Shown here: piece by piece, positions 42,464 to 52,712 of the stretch | Layout: each line of letters begins with the position of its first letter | Position numbering within the stretch: the stretch's first letter is position 1 | From: Candidatus Bathyarchaeia archaeon | Lineage (GTDB): Archaea > Thermoproteota > Bathyarchaeia > Bathyarchaeales > Bathycorpusculaceae | Length of the DNA: 64,000 bases | Assembly (NCBI GenBank): GCA_041447175.1 | Contig: CP166960.1 | Location: 507,365-571,364 of the forward strand | Direction of reading: 5' to 3' | The notes under the pieces: generated by a model | What the model was told of the DNA's origin: nothing | Databases searched by the model: none | Seen by the model: the letters and a program-made list of their open reading frames with translations, nothing else | Program-made: the position numbers and the translations under genes

Positions 42464-45346
42464 ATGAGCTCTCACAAACAACTCGAGGACAAATGGCGCA
42501 GCCGCTGGGACGATGCCCACCTCTTTGAAGCTGACCCTGACCCCAAAAAACCCAAAGCCTTCGTCACATTCCCCTATCCCTACATGAACGGACCCCTTCA
42601 TGTTGGACACGCCTTCACCGCCTCCCGCGTGGATGCCTACGCAAGGTTTCGCCGCATGCAAGGCTACAACGTGCTTTGGCCGTGGGGCTGGCACTGGACT
42701 GGACAACCCTTGCTGGGGGCAAGTCAACGGGTTGCAAAAGGCGACGAAGCATACATTCGGGTATTGCGGGAAGTTGACGGGGTCCCCGAGGAAGAGCTCC
42801 AAAAATTCGTTGACCCCTTGTACATGGCGCAGTACTACACTAACGAAGGGCGCAAAATCGCCCGGCGCATAGGGTTCTCGGTGGATTGGCGCCGGGAGTT
42901 CACGACGGTTTGGCCCACTTACCAGAAGTTCATTGAGTGGCAGTACGCTAACCTGTCTGAGAAAGGCTACGTAACCAAAGGAACACACCCCGTGGTTTGG
43001 TGCCCAAAAGACAAAAGCCCCACAGGCGACCACGACCGCCAAAGCGGCGAAGGCGTCACCCCCGAAGAGTACACCTTAATCAAATACAAGCTGGACGAGC
43101 AAACCTTCTTGCCCGCCGCAACTTTCCGCCCCGAAACCCTCTTTGGCGTAACCAACATGTGGATTAACCCCGAAGCCGACTACGCCCAAGCCATCGTGGA
43201 CGGAGAAAACTGGATAATCAGTCAACAAGCCGCTGAAAAACTCAAAGAACAAGAACGCACCGTCGAGGTCAAACGGGTTTTCAAAGGTAAAGAACTCATC
43301 GGCAAAACCTTCGAAAACCCAGTTACACATAAACGCTTCCCGATTTTGCCAGGCTGGTTTGTAGACGCAAACGTTGCGACGGGTGTGGTTTACAGTGTGC
43401 CTGCTCATGCACCGCTGGACTGGCTGGCGCTGCGGGACTTGCAGCAGAAACCCGAGGTTTTGGCGGATTTTGGTGTGGATGCGCAGATGGTGCTGGCGAT
43501 TAAGCCGATTTCTCTTGTTAAAGTTGAGGGGTACGGTGAGTTTCCCGCAGTGGAAATTGTGGATGAATTGGGGGTTTTGAACCAGCAGGATCCTAAAGCT
43601 GAAGAAGCAACCAAAACGCTCTACAAAAAAGAGTTCCACGGCGGTGTCCTCAACGGCAACTGTGGCGTTTATGCGGGTAAGTCTGTGCGGGACATCAAAG
43701 AACTGCTCATTCACGACTTCAAAGAGGCAGGGGTGGCGGATAGCATGTATGATTTGCCTGAGCAGGTGGTTTGCCGCTGCATGACACCATGCTTGGTTAA
43801 GGTGCTTAGTGACCAGTGGTTCCTCAACTACTCCGACGCGGACTGGAAGGCTCAAGCAAAAGCGGTGGTGGCGCAGATGCGGATTTACCCTGAAGCCGCC
43901 AAACCCTGGTTCAACACCGTAATCGACTGGCTTAAAGAGTGGGCGTGTGCGCGGACAACGGGTTTTGGAACGCCGTTGCCGTGGGGGAAAGGCTGGATTA
44001 TTGAAACCCTCAGCGACAGCACAGTTTACATGGCTTTCTACACCGTAAACAAGCACATACGCCAAAACAACATCAACCCTCAAGCTTTAACCCGCGAAGT
44101 CTTTGACTACCTCTTTCTGGGTAAAGGCAACCCTGCTGAACTGGCAAAAACCAGCGGCATAACCGAAACGTTGCTGCAGGAGATGCGCAAAGAATTTCTC
44201 TACTGGTACCCGCTGGACCTGCGAAACAGCGCCAAAGAGCTGGTGCCCAACCATCTGAGTTTTTGCATTTTCCACCATGCCGCCTTGTTCCCGCCTGAAC
44301 ACTGGCCCCGCGCAATGGGCGTAAATGGTATGCTCATGATTGAAGGCAAACAGATGCACAAATCCAAAGGCAACTTCATCACCATGAAAGGCGCAGTCGA
44401 CAAGTACGGCGCCGACGCCACCCGCTGTGCACTGCTTCTTGGCGCAGAGGGCATGGATGACCCCGACTGGCGCGCCGACAACGTCAAAGACATCCAAGGC
44501 AAATTTGAAGGCATGCTGGGCTTTGCGGGCAGCATATTGGCGAACGCTAAAGACCCCCAAGTTGGCGTGTTGGAACGTTGGCTAAAAAGCCGGCTGCAGC
44601 GGCGCACTGCGGAGGCGACGGCTGGATTGGAAGAGTTGAAGACTCGGACGGCTTTGCAGGCGGCGCTGTTTGACACTTGGAACGACATCCGCTACTACAT
44701 TCAGCGGAAAGGCAAGGCTGACACGTTGGCGCTTAAGGAAGCTGTGGAGGTTTGGCTGCGGCTGCTGGCGCCCTTTGCACCCTACGTTTGTGAGGAGCTT
44801 TGGAGCCAAACCGGCAAAGAAGGCTTCATCAGCGTAGCCCCCTGGCCTAAACAGGACCCAACTGAAGTGGACGTCGCAGCGGAGGAGCAAGAAAACTTTA
44901 TCGCCGACATAATCGAGGACACCCTCAACATCCTGCGCGCAACCAAAATCTCACCCGCCCGCGTCTGCTTCTACACCGCGTCCCTCTGGAAGTGGCAAGT
45001 GTACCAGAAGGTTTTGGAGAAAGCGGTGGCTGGCGAGGCTAAAATAAATGAAGTCATGAAATCGCTTGCCGCTGACCCTGCTTTGAAGCCGCATATGAAG
45101 GATGCCGCCAGCTTCGTTCCCAAAATGATAAAGGCGTTGACCAAGTTTTCTGGCGAACGGAAACGCAACCTGTTAAAAATTGGCGTTGTGGATGAGAAGG
45201 AAATCTTGCAGGCAGCGACGGGTTTCCTTAGGGAGCGGTTTAACGCTGAGGTTTTGGTGTTTGCCGAAACCGATTCCGAACGCTACGACCCTAAAAAGCG
45301 GGCGACCATGGCTATGCCTAATCAGCCTGCAATTTTCATTGAGTAG
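42464..45346 (+). CDS. leuS: leucyl-tRNA synthetase (archaeal type)
   Basis: The class I motifs are FPYPYMNGPLHVGHAFT (HVGH at 46-49) and GKQMHKSKGNF near residue 630, in place of KMSKS. The archaeal/eukaryotic layout has the CP1 editing domain inserted before the catalytic core (YNVLWPWGWHWTGQP, then TLFGVTNMWINPEADY). The C-terminal anticodon-binding part ends at residue 960, normal length. It charges tRNA-Leu with leucine. A short gap upstream holds TCTTAATAGG, so the mRNA may be nearly leaderless. Confidence 0.93.
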   Translation: MSSHKQLEDKWRSRWDDAHLFEADPDPKKPKAFVTFPYPYMNGPLHVGHAFTASRVDAYARFRRMQGYNVLWPWGWHWTGQPLLGASQRVAKGDEAYIRVLREVDGVPEEELQKFVDPLYMAQYYTNEGRKIARRIGFSVDWRREFTTVWPTYQKFIEWQYANLSEKGYVTKGTHPVVWCPKDKSPTGDHDRQSGEGVTPEEYTLIKYKLDEQTFLPAATFRPETLFGVTNMWINPEADYAQAIVDGENWIISQQAAEKLKEQERTVEVKRVFKGKELIGKTFENPVTHKRFPILPGWFVDANVATGVVYSVPAHAPLDWLALRDLQQKPEVLADFGVDAQMVLAIKPISLVKVEGYGEFPAVEIVDELGVLNQQDPKAEEATKTLYKKEFHGGVLNGNCGVYAGKSVRDIKELLIHDFKEAGVADSMYDLPEQVVCRCMTPCLVKVLSDQWFLNYSDADWKAQAKAVVAQMRIYPEAAKPWFNTVIDWLKEWACARTTGFGTPLPWGKGWIIETLSDSTVYMAFYTVNKHIRQNNINPQALTREVFDYLFLGKGNPAELAKTSGITETLLQEMRKEFLYWYPLDLRNSAKELVPNHLSFCIFHHAALFPPEHWPRAMGVNGMLMIEGKQMHKSKGNFITMKGAVDKYGADATRCALLLGAEGMDDPDWRADNVKDIQGKFEGMLGFAGSILANAKDPQVGVLERWLKSRLQRRTAEATAGLEELKTRTALQAALFDTWNDIRYYIQRKGKADTLALKEAVEVWLRLLAPFAPYVCEELWSQTGKEGFISVAPWPKQDPTEVDVAAEEQENFIADIIEDTLNILRATKISPARVCFYTASLWKWQVYQKVLEKAVAGEAKINEVMKSLAADPALKPHMKDAASFVPKMIKALTKFSGERKRNLLKIGVVDEKEILQAATGFLRERFNAEVLVFAETDSERYDPKKRATMAMPNQPAIFIE

Positions 45347-45382
45347 CCGAACATCCGTCCCTTTATTTTTTGGGCTATGTAG

Positions 45383-46672
45383 TTATTCTTGGGGCTCTAC
45401 TTTGTGTTTGTTTTTGCCCAGCCTGAATTTGGCGGTTAAGATTTTTTCGGTGGCAAACAGCCTTGATGCCACGTACATGATGACTAAGGTGAAGATGCCT
45501 ACATAGAGTATGCCAAACGCTACTGTTGCGTAGTCTCCCAGTACTACGGCTTTGGATGCGATGATGGGATGGCTGAAGGGTATTGCGTAAAACACTGTTT
45601 TGATGGCTGCTGGGAGTGTGTTTATGTCGACGTAGACGAGGGCAAGTGATGGAATGAATATTAGGGGGTAGATGTAGCCTACCAAGGCTTGGGCGCCGCG
45701 GGCATCCTCCGAGAACGCTGACATAATCACTGCCAACGCCAACGCAGAAAGCAGCGTCACAAACAATGATATACCCAGAAGGGAGTAGCCTAAGGGGGAA
45801 GGAACAAGCCCCAACTCTACTAAGTCAATGGCTGTTCCTGCTTGGATGGCGCTTGTCATTGAGCTGAACATAAAGTTGTAGCCCACCAAGACTGCTACGG
45901 CAGCTGCGCCAGCGACAAGGATGGTGCTGCTGAGTTTACCCATAAGTATGGCAAAGCGGTCCACTGGGACAGTGAGAAGGGTTTCTAGGGTTTTTTCCTC
46001 TTTCTCCTGAGCCACGCTGGTGGCGGCGATTTGCATGGCGTACGTAAGCAGAATCATAATGGTGACGGGCAGCACGATGGACTGCAGGTAAAGTATGGAA
46101 GAAAGCTGGGTGGGGTCTACGCCCTGCTCGATTTGTCCTCGGATTATCGTGGACTGCTCGGTTTGGAGCACGTCGGGGGCGACGATGCGGTTAAAGCTGT
46201 GAGTTAGCTGGGAAACGCCGCCTGCGCCGACGTTGCTGAATATGCCGCCTTCCTGAAAGATACTGTATATTCCTACTGTTGCGGTTAAGCTTCTGTTGGT
46301 GGCGAAGTGTTCATCAACGGCGGCGGAGAAGTTTTGGGGAATCAGTATGAATTCGGTGCGGTTATACCTCGCCAGCAGACCCTCATCCAGCACCTGCTGG
46401 GGCGAAGTGTTGTTAATGACTGCCACGTTTGTGTACTGGCTCATGTTGCCGATGAGTTGCCTGCTCCAGTAGCCGTTGTCGTTGTCTACAATCAGCAGCA
46501 ACTCGGCAGATTTTTGGGCTTGCTCTTGGGCTGTTTCCTGCGCGTAACCCAATACCAAGCCAAGCACGGGCAACATGACAAGGGGCAAAACAATCATGCC
46601 GACCAAGATTTTGGGGTCCCGTATGAGCTCTTTGAGTTCTTTGATGAAGATGGTTTTGAAGCCTCTAAGCAT
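45383..46672 (-). CDS. ABC-2 type exporter permease (NatB-like)
   Basis: An N-terminal helix (DPKILVGMIVLPLVMLPVLG) is followed by a 150-residue extracellular domain (TNVAVINNTSPQQVLDEGLL) and then five to six helices starting VLPVTIMILLTYAMQIA. EKEEKTLETLLTVPVDR is the permease's coupling signature. It overlaps the ATPase gene by 8 bases. Sodium, drug or lipid export is possible; the substrate is unknown. Confidence 0.88.
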   Translation of the reverse strand: MLRGFKTIFIKELKELIRDPKILVGMIVLPLVMLPVLGLVLGYAQETAQEQAQKSAELLLIVDNDNGYWSRQLIGNMSQYTNVAVINNTSPQQVLDEGLLARYNRTEFILIPQNFSAAVDEHFATNRSLTATVGIYSIFQEGGIFSNVGAGGVSQLTHSFNRIVAPDVLQTEQSTIIRGQIEQGVDPTQLSSILYLQSIVLPVTIMILLTYAMQIAATSVAQEKEEKTLETLLTVPVDRFAILMGKLSSTILVAGAAAVAVLVGYNFMFSSMTSAIQAGTAIDLVELGLVPSPLGYSLLGISLFVTLLSALALAVIMSAFSEDARGAQALVGYIYPLIFIPSLALVYVDINTLPAAIKTVFYAIPFSHPIIASKAVVLGDYATVAFGILYVGIFTLVIMYVASRLFATEKILTAKFRLGKNKHKVEPQE

Positions 46673-47386
46673 AGCCTATCACCTTGGCGAAAACTTCTTC
46701 CAGATTCTCGCTACTATACTGCGCCTTTAACTCGGCTGGTTCGCCTTCCAAAACGATTCTGCCCTTGTTCACAAGAGCAACACGGTCGCAGAGGTATTCC
46801 ACTTCCAGCATGTTGTGGCTGCTAAGCAACACCGTGACGCCGTGCTGCTTAACGTAGTCTTTGATTATTTTGCGGATGTGGTAGGCGTGGAGAACATCCC
46901 AGCCGCTTGCGGGCTCATCTAGTATTGACAGCCTGGGTTTGGTCATAAGGGCGCGTGCCAGCAGCAGTCTGCGTTTCATGCCTTTGCTGTAGGTTTTGGC
47001 TTTGTCGTTTAAGCGGTCGCCTAAGCCGCTGATTTGTTTGGCTTCCTGTAGGGCTTCTTTAGTGTCTGAGCCGCTGAATTTAGCCATAAACTCAAGATAT
47101 TCATAGCCGCTTAGATTGCGGTAGGCGCCTGATTCTTCAGGCAGGTAACTGAGGATGCGGCGGACTTTGTCAGGTTGACTGACAACATCAAACCCAAAAA
47201 CCGTCACCGAACCACCCGTTGGAACAATAAGCGTGCTGATTATACGCAGTGTGGTGGTTTTGCCCGCGCCGTTGGGTCCAATGAGCCCAAAAACTTCCCT
47301 TCCTTTATGCTAAAGGAGACATCATTTAAGGCTTGGATGACGCCGAATTTTTTGCTGAGTCCTTGAACTTTAACTGCTATGCTCAA
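46665..47386 (-). pseudogene. ABC exporter ATPase (NatA-like), one-base frameshift
   Basis: From TTG 47386 the first frame reads SIAVKVQGLSKKFGVIQALN; the second frame continues from the P-loop, GPNGAGKTTTLRIIST, then signature YSKGMKRRLLLARAL and Walker B LSILDEP. At 47297-47299 a C run is one base short (GGG where GGGG restores E-G-E-V-F-G-L-I-G). With one base added it is a full ATPase for the next gene. The lesion is in a run, so an assembly error is likely. Confidence 0.85.
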
Positions 47387-47481
47387 ACTTTGCCCCTCTC
47401 TGCTGCTTTGTTTTCTCTTAAACGCTATAACGCCTTACTGGTGCAAGCCTTTACCGATGCCTGACGCCTGAAGTGGATTTC

Positions 47482-49149
47482 TTATTTGCTGTTTGCATCT
47501 GTAGGAGCGTTGGTATGTGTCTTTTCTGATTCCTGTATGAACCCTTGATTTTTCTTGTTACGCAAGCTCAACGGAATCTCTACAAGTCGTAGCGGAATTT
47601 CTAAAATCTTAGAGAATAAGCCTAAACCCGAAAACATGCCTCGCAGGTTATCCACATCTCCTTGGTTTATGGCTCCAATGAGCGGGGCGCTTCCCAGGTA
47701 TAACAAGAAGAACAAAAAGAAACCCGCCACAAGCCCCACTATGGGAGATAGGTTGGAGACACCCAGAAAAAGGTATGTAACGACCGCTGCAAAGATTGAC
47801 GCAGCAAAAATTTTCGCGGAAGACCCAAAATCGGCTTTTGCTCCGTAGCGTTTCCAAATCCAACTTAACCCCCAAATCATTCCCGGCAAGTTGGAAAACA
47901 GAATTCCCCCGATGCCAATTAACGCTCCCGTCAGTGGGTTTATTGTCTCCGAGAAAATCAGCAAATACGCAACTATTGGCAAGCTCAAGGCCAAAGACAG
48001 CAAACTCTGAATCATTAACCACCGTGTCTCACCTAACCCAATCATCAAAGTTCCTAAACTGATTTGTCCCGCCGCCGCATACAGGTTCAGTATGACGGAA
48101 AGCGACAAAAACAACGGGGCAAACGGAAACTTTCCGGGCCAAAGCGTGTTGACTAGGGGGTTTGCCAGTGTCATCAGAATCATGGTTGCGGGAACAATGA
48201 TTATGGCAGTGTATTTTACGGAGGAGGCAAAAACCGTTTTGAGTAGTTGGGGCTCCTTTTGGGGGTCAACCTTGGCGAAGGTGGGAAACAACGCCGTTGA
48301 AATTGGCACGGTGATGAAGGTTAAAACTACGCTAAAGTATGTTGCTGCGTAATAGTCACCCATTAACGCTGCCCCCGCGATGGGTGCCATCAGAAACGCA
48401 AAAACCAGCGGCAGAAGACCCACCACCATGTTGGAAACCATTAAGGGCGTGCCGTAAGATAACATGCCTTTGAGGGTCTTTTTAATTTCGGTTTTGCCCA
48501 CTTTGAATTTTTGGATGGGTCTGAATAATATGAAGTACACGAGTGCCATGCTGATGGCTGCCCCTGCGGCATAAGATATAACGGTGCCCATTATGGCGCC
48601 AAACACGCTGAACCCCAAAATCACAAGGACAGGACCCAAAGCTGTCTTGACCACTGCTTGGAGTATAGTTGATAGACTGTTTAGGTTCATTCTTTCGAAC
48701 CCAACAAATATTGAGCCCGTTGCGGCGATGACTGCGCTGGCAAAAATCGACAAGGACATAACCGCAATTAATGGTCCGGTTTCAGGCATCTTTAGGAAGG
48801 CTGCTAAGAAGTTGGCAAGCCCAAAACAAATCAGGGATAACACGGTGCCGCTGATTAACTCAAAAAGCACGCCCGAGACAAGGACATCGTGTATTTCGGC
48901 TTCTCTTCCTGCGGCTCGGAGGCTGGCTATTTGTTTGGTCATGGCGGAGTTGACGCCCCAGTCGCGGAAGTAATTAATCATGGAGACGGGAATTAAGGCG
49001 ACGCTGTATATGCCTAGCTCGTCACGGGTCAAAAGCGTGTTTAAAATGAGGGTTCCTAAAGCCAAAATAACGGTGGAGCCGACCACTCCGATGAGCAGCT
49101 GAAAACTTCCAGTAGCGGAAGATTTGCCCATGTCCCGAGCTTTATCCAT
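47482..49149 (-). CDS. polysaccharide/lipid flippase (MATE/Wzx superfamily)
   Basis: About fourteen membrane helices span 555 residues, beginning FQLLIGVVGSTVILALGTLI; the PST/MVF pattern RDELGIYSVALIPVSMINYF after helix 1 and LSVILNLYAAAGQISLGTLM are present. Such proteins flip lipid-linked sugars for S-layer glycans. A charged tail ends in NAPTDANSK. No glycosyltransferase is next to it. Confidence 0.88.
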   Translation of the reverse strand: MDKARDMGKSSATGSFQLLIGVVGSTVILALGTLILNTLLTRDELGIYSVALIPVSMINYFRDWGVNSAMTKQIASLRAAGREAEIHDVLVSGVLFELISGTVLSLICFGLANFLAAFLKMPETGPLIAVMSLSIFASAVIAATGSIFVGFERMNLNSLSTILQAVVKTALGPVLVILGFSVFGAIMGTVISYAAGAAISMALVYFILFRPIQKFKVGKTEIKKTLKGMLSYGTPLMVSNMVVGLLPLVFAFLMAPIAGAALMGDYYAATYFSVVLTFITVPISTALFPTFAKVDPQKEPQLLKTVFASSVKYTAIIIVPATMILMTLANPLVNTLWPGKFPFAPLFLSLSVILNLYAAAGQISLGTLMIGLGETRWLMIQSLLSLALSLPIVAYLLIFSETINPLTGALIGIGGILFSNLPGMIWGLSWIWKRYGAKADFGSSAKIFAASIFAAVVTYLFLGVSNLSPIVGLVAGFFLFFLLYLGSAPLIGAINQGDVDNLRGMFSGLGLFSKILEIPLRLVEIPLSLRNKKNQGFIQESEKTHTNAPTDANSK

Positions 49150-49294
49150 GCCTACTTCAAATGATGGCTGGTTATTTAACTATTTAATAAATCGCTGTTT
49201 CATATGTCAGCTTTTTTAGGCTACAGTTCAGCAGCCAAACAAGTCCGCCCTGAAAATGGTGCACCCTCAAACCTACCTACTGCTTGCTTGGCGC

Positions 49295-49873
49295 TTACGG
49301 TATTGTCAACATCAAGTTCACTGAACGCTTGTGATTTTCAAAGTCGCCCAAGGTTGTGTTGTAGAGCCAAAGTTCAAAAACCAAATAGCTTACATTGCTG
49401 ACTTTTTCGGGTTCCCACGCAAACGGGTTGGTTTCCAACTTGCTTGAGAAACCGTTGAAGCTGACTTGGCTAAGGTTCACTTGGGAGAGGGTTTGGTTAT
49501 AACTGTAATCGATGCTGAAGGTGAGGGGGATGTCGGTGGTTTGTTGATTAGCGACAAACACCGTGGTGTTATACAGGGAATCAGTTGGCGTGTTGGTGTC
49601 AAACTGGGTTTTATTTTGAAGCTTGACTTGAATCATGTAGTACGCTGCGTATCCCAATTGGTTTCCCACTTCCAAAAACACCGAGTAGTCCTGGTTTGCT
49701 GTGACGGCTGAAGGATAGTCAGCGGCGATATGTTGCGGACCCAAAAGCCCAAGTTCACTAAACGAATCCCTCGAAGGGAAAACAGTCAACTGCTCAATTG
49801 CAGGAGACGCAACAAACAACGCCACCACAAACGTGGCGACACAAAGAACCGTTTTATACTGAACTACGTTCAT
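49295..49873 (-). CDS. secreted/membrane-anchored DUF1616-like protein
   Basis: An N-terminal helix (VLCVATFVVALFVASPAIEQ) precedes an extracellular beta domain with SELGLLGPQHIAADYPSAVT, NQDYSVFLEVGNQLGYAAYY and many Asn-x-Thr/Ser glycan sites. This matches the extracellular part of DUF1616 membrane proteins. The gene overlaps the 49854 gene by 20 bases. Its role may be cell surface. Confidence 0.75.
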   Translation of the reverse strand: MNVVQYKTVLCVATFVVALFVASPAIEQLTVFPSRDSFSELGLLGPQHIAADYPSAVTANQDYSVFLEVGNQLGYAAYYMIQVKLQNKTQFDTNTPTDSLYNTTVFVANQQTTDIPLTFSIDYSYNQTLSQVNLSQVSFNGFSSKLETNPFAWEPEKVSNVSYLVFELWLYNTTLGDFENHKRSVNLMLTIP

Positions 49874-50345
49874 GATTCTGCTCCTCTAACCCTCTGTTTT
49901 TTCTGTCAATGTACATCCATCCCGCCGCTCCAAGACCTAAAACAGTCAAGGAACCAATCAGAGATATCAAAAAAAGCTGAAAGCTTTGGCTTTTTTCTGA
50001 ATTAGACGCCTCTACGGCAGAGTTCACTTGAGCTTTAAAGCCACTCAAAAGCGTTTGGCTTTCGATAACCAAATCGTAAGCGGCATCGGTGTTGTTTCGG
50101 GACTGCGCCAACTCCGCTTCTTCCAACAACTCGCTGGCTCCATTGAGTGTGGTTAGAAGCGAAGTAACGTTGGCGCCTGCCTGCTCTGCGTTCTGTGTTT
50201 GAATAAAGCATTCGTTAAGGCTTTTTTTCACTTCGGCAATAGCTGTGCTGGATATGGTTGAATTTGCCCAAGCAACTGGAAAAGTTGCGAATGCCACAAA
50301 AAAAATCGCAATCTCTGCGCAGGTGACTACCTTTAAAATGTTCAT
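49854..50345 (-). CDS. membrane protein with signal peptide and one C-terminal helix
   Basis: It has an N-terminal signal (ILKVVTCAEIAIFFVAFATF), an extracellular helical region (LNECFIQTQNAEQAGANVTS) and a transmembrane helix FLISLIGSLTVLGLGAAGW before a basic tail DRKNRGLEEQNH. No family is recognised. It is cotranscribed with the DUF1616-like gene and the winged-helix gene next to it. Confidence 0.7.
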   Translation of the reverse strand: MNILKVVTCAEIAIFFVAFATFPVAWANSTISSTAIAEVKKSLNECFIQTQNAEQAGANVTSLLTTLNGASELLEEAELAQSRNNTDAAYDLVIESQTLLSGFKAQVNSAVEASNSEKSQSFQLFLISLIGSLTVLGLGAAGWMYIDRKNRGLEEQNHERSSV

Positions 50346-50374
50346 TTTTAGTTCCTCTTGCAGTTATCTGAAAC

Positions 50375-50710
50375 CTAATTTGAACCCACAGGGGTCTTGC
50401 ATAGCTCTTCCAGCTCGTCTTTCTTTTTTCGGACTTCTTCAAGGCGTTTTTCGGCGTATTTGCTGCTTTTAGCGTAGTTTTTGTAGGCTGTTAAGAATTC
50501 TTTGCCTTTCTCGGTGAGCACGTAGTGTTGTTGGTCTTGGTTAAACGAAATCAGCGAAGACGCCACAACTTCATCTAAGTATTTTATCAAAACGCGATAA
50601 CTCAGGTTAGCTTGATACATAATTTGGGTTCGTTTGGCGTTTTTGCTGGCTGCGGTTAGAATATCCGCGATGATGTCCAGCTTATCCCTATAATTCACTT
50701 TGGTCAACAC
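50375..50710 (-). CDS. winged-helix regulator
   Basis: The domain reads DIIADILTAASKNAKRTQIM, YQANLSYRVLIKYLDEVV and FNQDQQHYVLTEKGKEFLTAY, a standard archaeal winged helix of the kind that pairs a coiled C-terminal end (AEKRLEEVRKKKDELEEL). It is the first gene of the unit with two membrane proteins and may control them. Confidence 0.8.
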   Translation of the reverse strand: MLTKVNYRDKLDIIADILTAASKNAKRTQIMYQANLSYRVLIKYLDEVVASSLISFNQDQQHYVLTEKGKEFLTAYKNYAKSSKYAEKRLEEVRKKKDELEELCKTPVGSN

Positions 50711-50749
50711 CTCCTGAAAAAGGAAAAACTGCTGGTTAAGCTAAAAACG

Positions 50750-51133
50750 TTATTTGTGGAGCCAGCCCCGTCCGCCTTTTTTGGGTTGCTGAATTTCTTT
50801 CTTTTCGGGGCGGTACGATTCAGCACGTTTTATTTTCTTAGGTTTCTGATTTATGATTTCTTTTTTGATAAATTTGTTCCATCCACCAACCTGAGGGTCA
50901 GGCTGAACGTAACGTTCAGCGTTTTCGATTTGGTGGCGTTCTAAAATCTCTTTAAAGTTTAAAACCTTGAAATCTCTGGTCGCGTGGATTATTGTGCCTT
51001 GGTCAACAAACAATGATGAATAGTCAGCGACGGCTATGCCTTCGGCGCGTACGCGGTCGTCAAAGCGTTCTTTCCAGAGTTTTTTCCATTCGGTTTTTAA
51101 CTCTTCAACTGCCTCTTTAGGAGCGTCCGCCAT
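50750..51133 (-). CDS. unrecognised 127-residue protein
   Basis: The N-terminal half is helical (EAVEELKTEWKKLWKERFDD) and the C-terminal end very basic (KPKKIKRAESYRPEKKEIQQ). A nucleic acid role is possible but not shown. It has an AGGAG site just upstream (51143-51147 on the plus strand reads CTCCT) and a clear promoter toward 51200. Confidence 0.55.
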   Translation of the reverse strand: MADAPKEAVEELKTEWKKLWKERFDDRVRAEGIAVADYSSLFVDQGTIIHATRDFKVLNFKEILERHQIENAERYVQPDPQVGGWNKFIKKEIINQKPKKIKRAESYRPEKKEIQQPKKGGRGWLHK

Positions 51134-51462
51134 GTCACATGAACTCCTTTTGTTGGGCAGAAGTTTTGTTTCCGTGATTTGGCATTTTTTTGTTTTTTCT
51201 CCCTTTAACCTTAATACTATGGTTTGCTGACGCCCTTACAATCCACGCGGGACCTAAGTGAGGTGTTCTGGAACAAAGATATGTTTTTCTGTATTCCGAA
51301 TCAGCGTATTATAGAAGCAAGAGTGTAGCTTATAGGTGATTTTCCTTTTCAGGAATATAATGCTTTATTGTTACATCCTGAAACAACAAGTTCCCCAGTA
51401 ACAGAAAAGCTTGGAATGTTTAAATTCTACTTTTTCCAAATACGGAGATGGAGCATTAAGTT
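51134..51462. other. intergenic promoter region
   Basis: No gene is supported in 329 bases. TTTAAATTC at 51419-51427 with a GGAGATGG site at 51443-51452 serves the CBS gene; the left end serves the divergent gene at 50750. Confidence 0.55.
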
Positions 51463-52647
51463 ATGATGAGTCCAGTTTCTGTGGAAGACGTCTATTCAAC
51501 AACGTTTTACACCGTTAATGAAAACGAAACGTTGTCGACTTGTTTGGAGATGTTTAAAAAGAAAACTCCACCCGTTTTAGCCGTACTTGACGACAAAGAC
51601 AAATATGTTGGTGTTATCTCACGGAGATGGATTGTCCGCGCAAGACTTGACCCTGCCACAACCAAAGTTAAGTCCCTGATGCGTCCTGCACCTAAAGTGG
51701 AGCTTAATCAATCCTTGAGTAAGGTAGCTCGGCTTATGATACAAAGCGGCGTGCGGCAGCTTCCTGTTTTTGAAAAGGACAGGCTTTTGGGTTTTGTCAC
51801 TGACGAAGATATTATTCATGGAGCCGTAACTCAAGAGTGGGGCACCACGCCTGTTGAGCAGATTATGACCAAAGCGCCCTTTTCTATTGATACTGTCCGC
51901 TCGGTGGGGGCAGTTCTGAGCCTATTTCGGGAGCATGACATCAGTCACGTGCCTGTAGTAGAAGAGGGCAAAGTTGTTGGTTTAATCAGCACTCAGGACA
52001 TCATTGAAAATGTCTTCCAGCCTAATCAACGCCAAACTTTGGGGGATATTAAAGGTGAAAAGATTCAGGTTCTTAGTATTCCTGCGAAAGGTGTCATGAC
52101 AAGCCCCGTTGTAACCGTGACCCCTGAAACGTCGCTGAAAGATGCGGAAAGTAAAATGCATAACTTTAACGTTCATTGCCTTGTTACTTTAGCTAAAGAG
52201 CGGCTGGTAGGTATAGTGACTAAACTGGACTTTTTGGAGCCCATCAGCCAGATGGAAGACCTTGACCGACGCCTCACCATACAGTTCGCATCCAAAGGCG
52301 CCATAATTGGCGAAAACGCGCAGGGTTTCATGATGGGCGAATTTGACAGTTTTGCCCGCAAATACAAGGAACTTTTGGAGTCAGGCACCTTGTTTGTTTA
52401 CATGAAACTGCACGGAACCAACCACAAAGGACAGCCGTTAATCCACTGCCGCCTACAACTGCGTACCGTGAAGGGCATCCGCGGCTTCTTCACCGCTTCC
52501 GCTGAAGGCTTTGGCGTGGAGCCCACCTTCCGTGTTGCGTTGGATCGGCTGGATAAGCGGATTCTGAGAAGCAAGGAACTCTCCTTTGACCCCACCTACG
52601 CAAGGGAGTACCTTAGAGGTTACGGGTTCCCCTCCGAGGAATTCTAA
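51463..52647 (+). CDS. four-CBS-domain protein with a hibernation-factor-like C-terminus
   Basis: Four CBS units cover about residues 1-260 (VSVEDVYSTTFYTVNENETL; MRPAPKVELNQSLSKVARLM; MTKAPFSIDTVRSVGAVLSL; MTSPVVTVTPETSLKDAESK). These bind adenosyl ligands. The last 125 residues have LFVYMKLHGTNHKGQPLIHC, LQLRTVKGIRGFFTASAEGF and FRVALDRLDKRILRSK, a strand-strand-helix pattern like HPF/RaiA ribosome hibernation domains. A link between energy state and ribosomes is inferred; no match was computed. Confidence 0.8.
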   Translation: MMSPVSVEDVYSTTFYTVNENETLSTCLEMFKKKTPPVLAVLDDKDKYVGVISRRWIVRARLDPATTKVKSLMRPAPKVELNQSLSKVARLMIQSGVRQLPVFEKDRLLGFVTDEDIIHGAVTQEWGTTPVEQIMTKAPFSIDTVRSVGAVLSLFREHDISHVPVVEEGKVVGLISTQDIIENVFQPNQRQTLGDIKGEKIQVLSIPAKGVMTSPVVTVTPETSLKDAESKMHNFNVHCLVTLAKERLVGIVTKLDFLEPISQMEDLDRRLTIQFASKGAIIGENAQGFMMGEFDSFARKYKELLESGTLFVYMKLHGTNHKGQPLIHCRLQLRTVKGIRGFFTASAEGFGVEPTFRVALDRLDKRILRSKELSFDPTYAREYLRGYGFPSEEF

Positions 52648-52712
52648 CCTTCCATCCCCCTTTCTTATCCTCTTAAGATACAGCACGTGTGGCTTGCTGT
52701 CCGTCTGGCATT

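Noticed and set aside
43076-44083. 335-residue minus-strand frame inside leuS
   Set aside because: Shadow of a G+C-rich conserved gene; no family pattern, and leuS is unmistakable.
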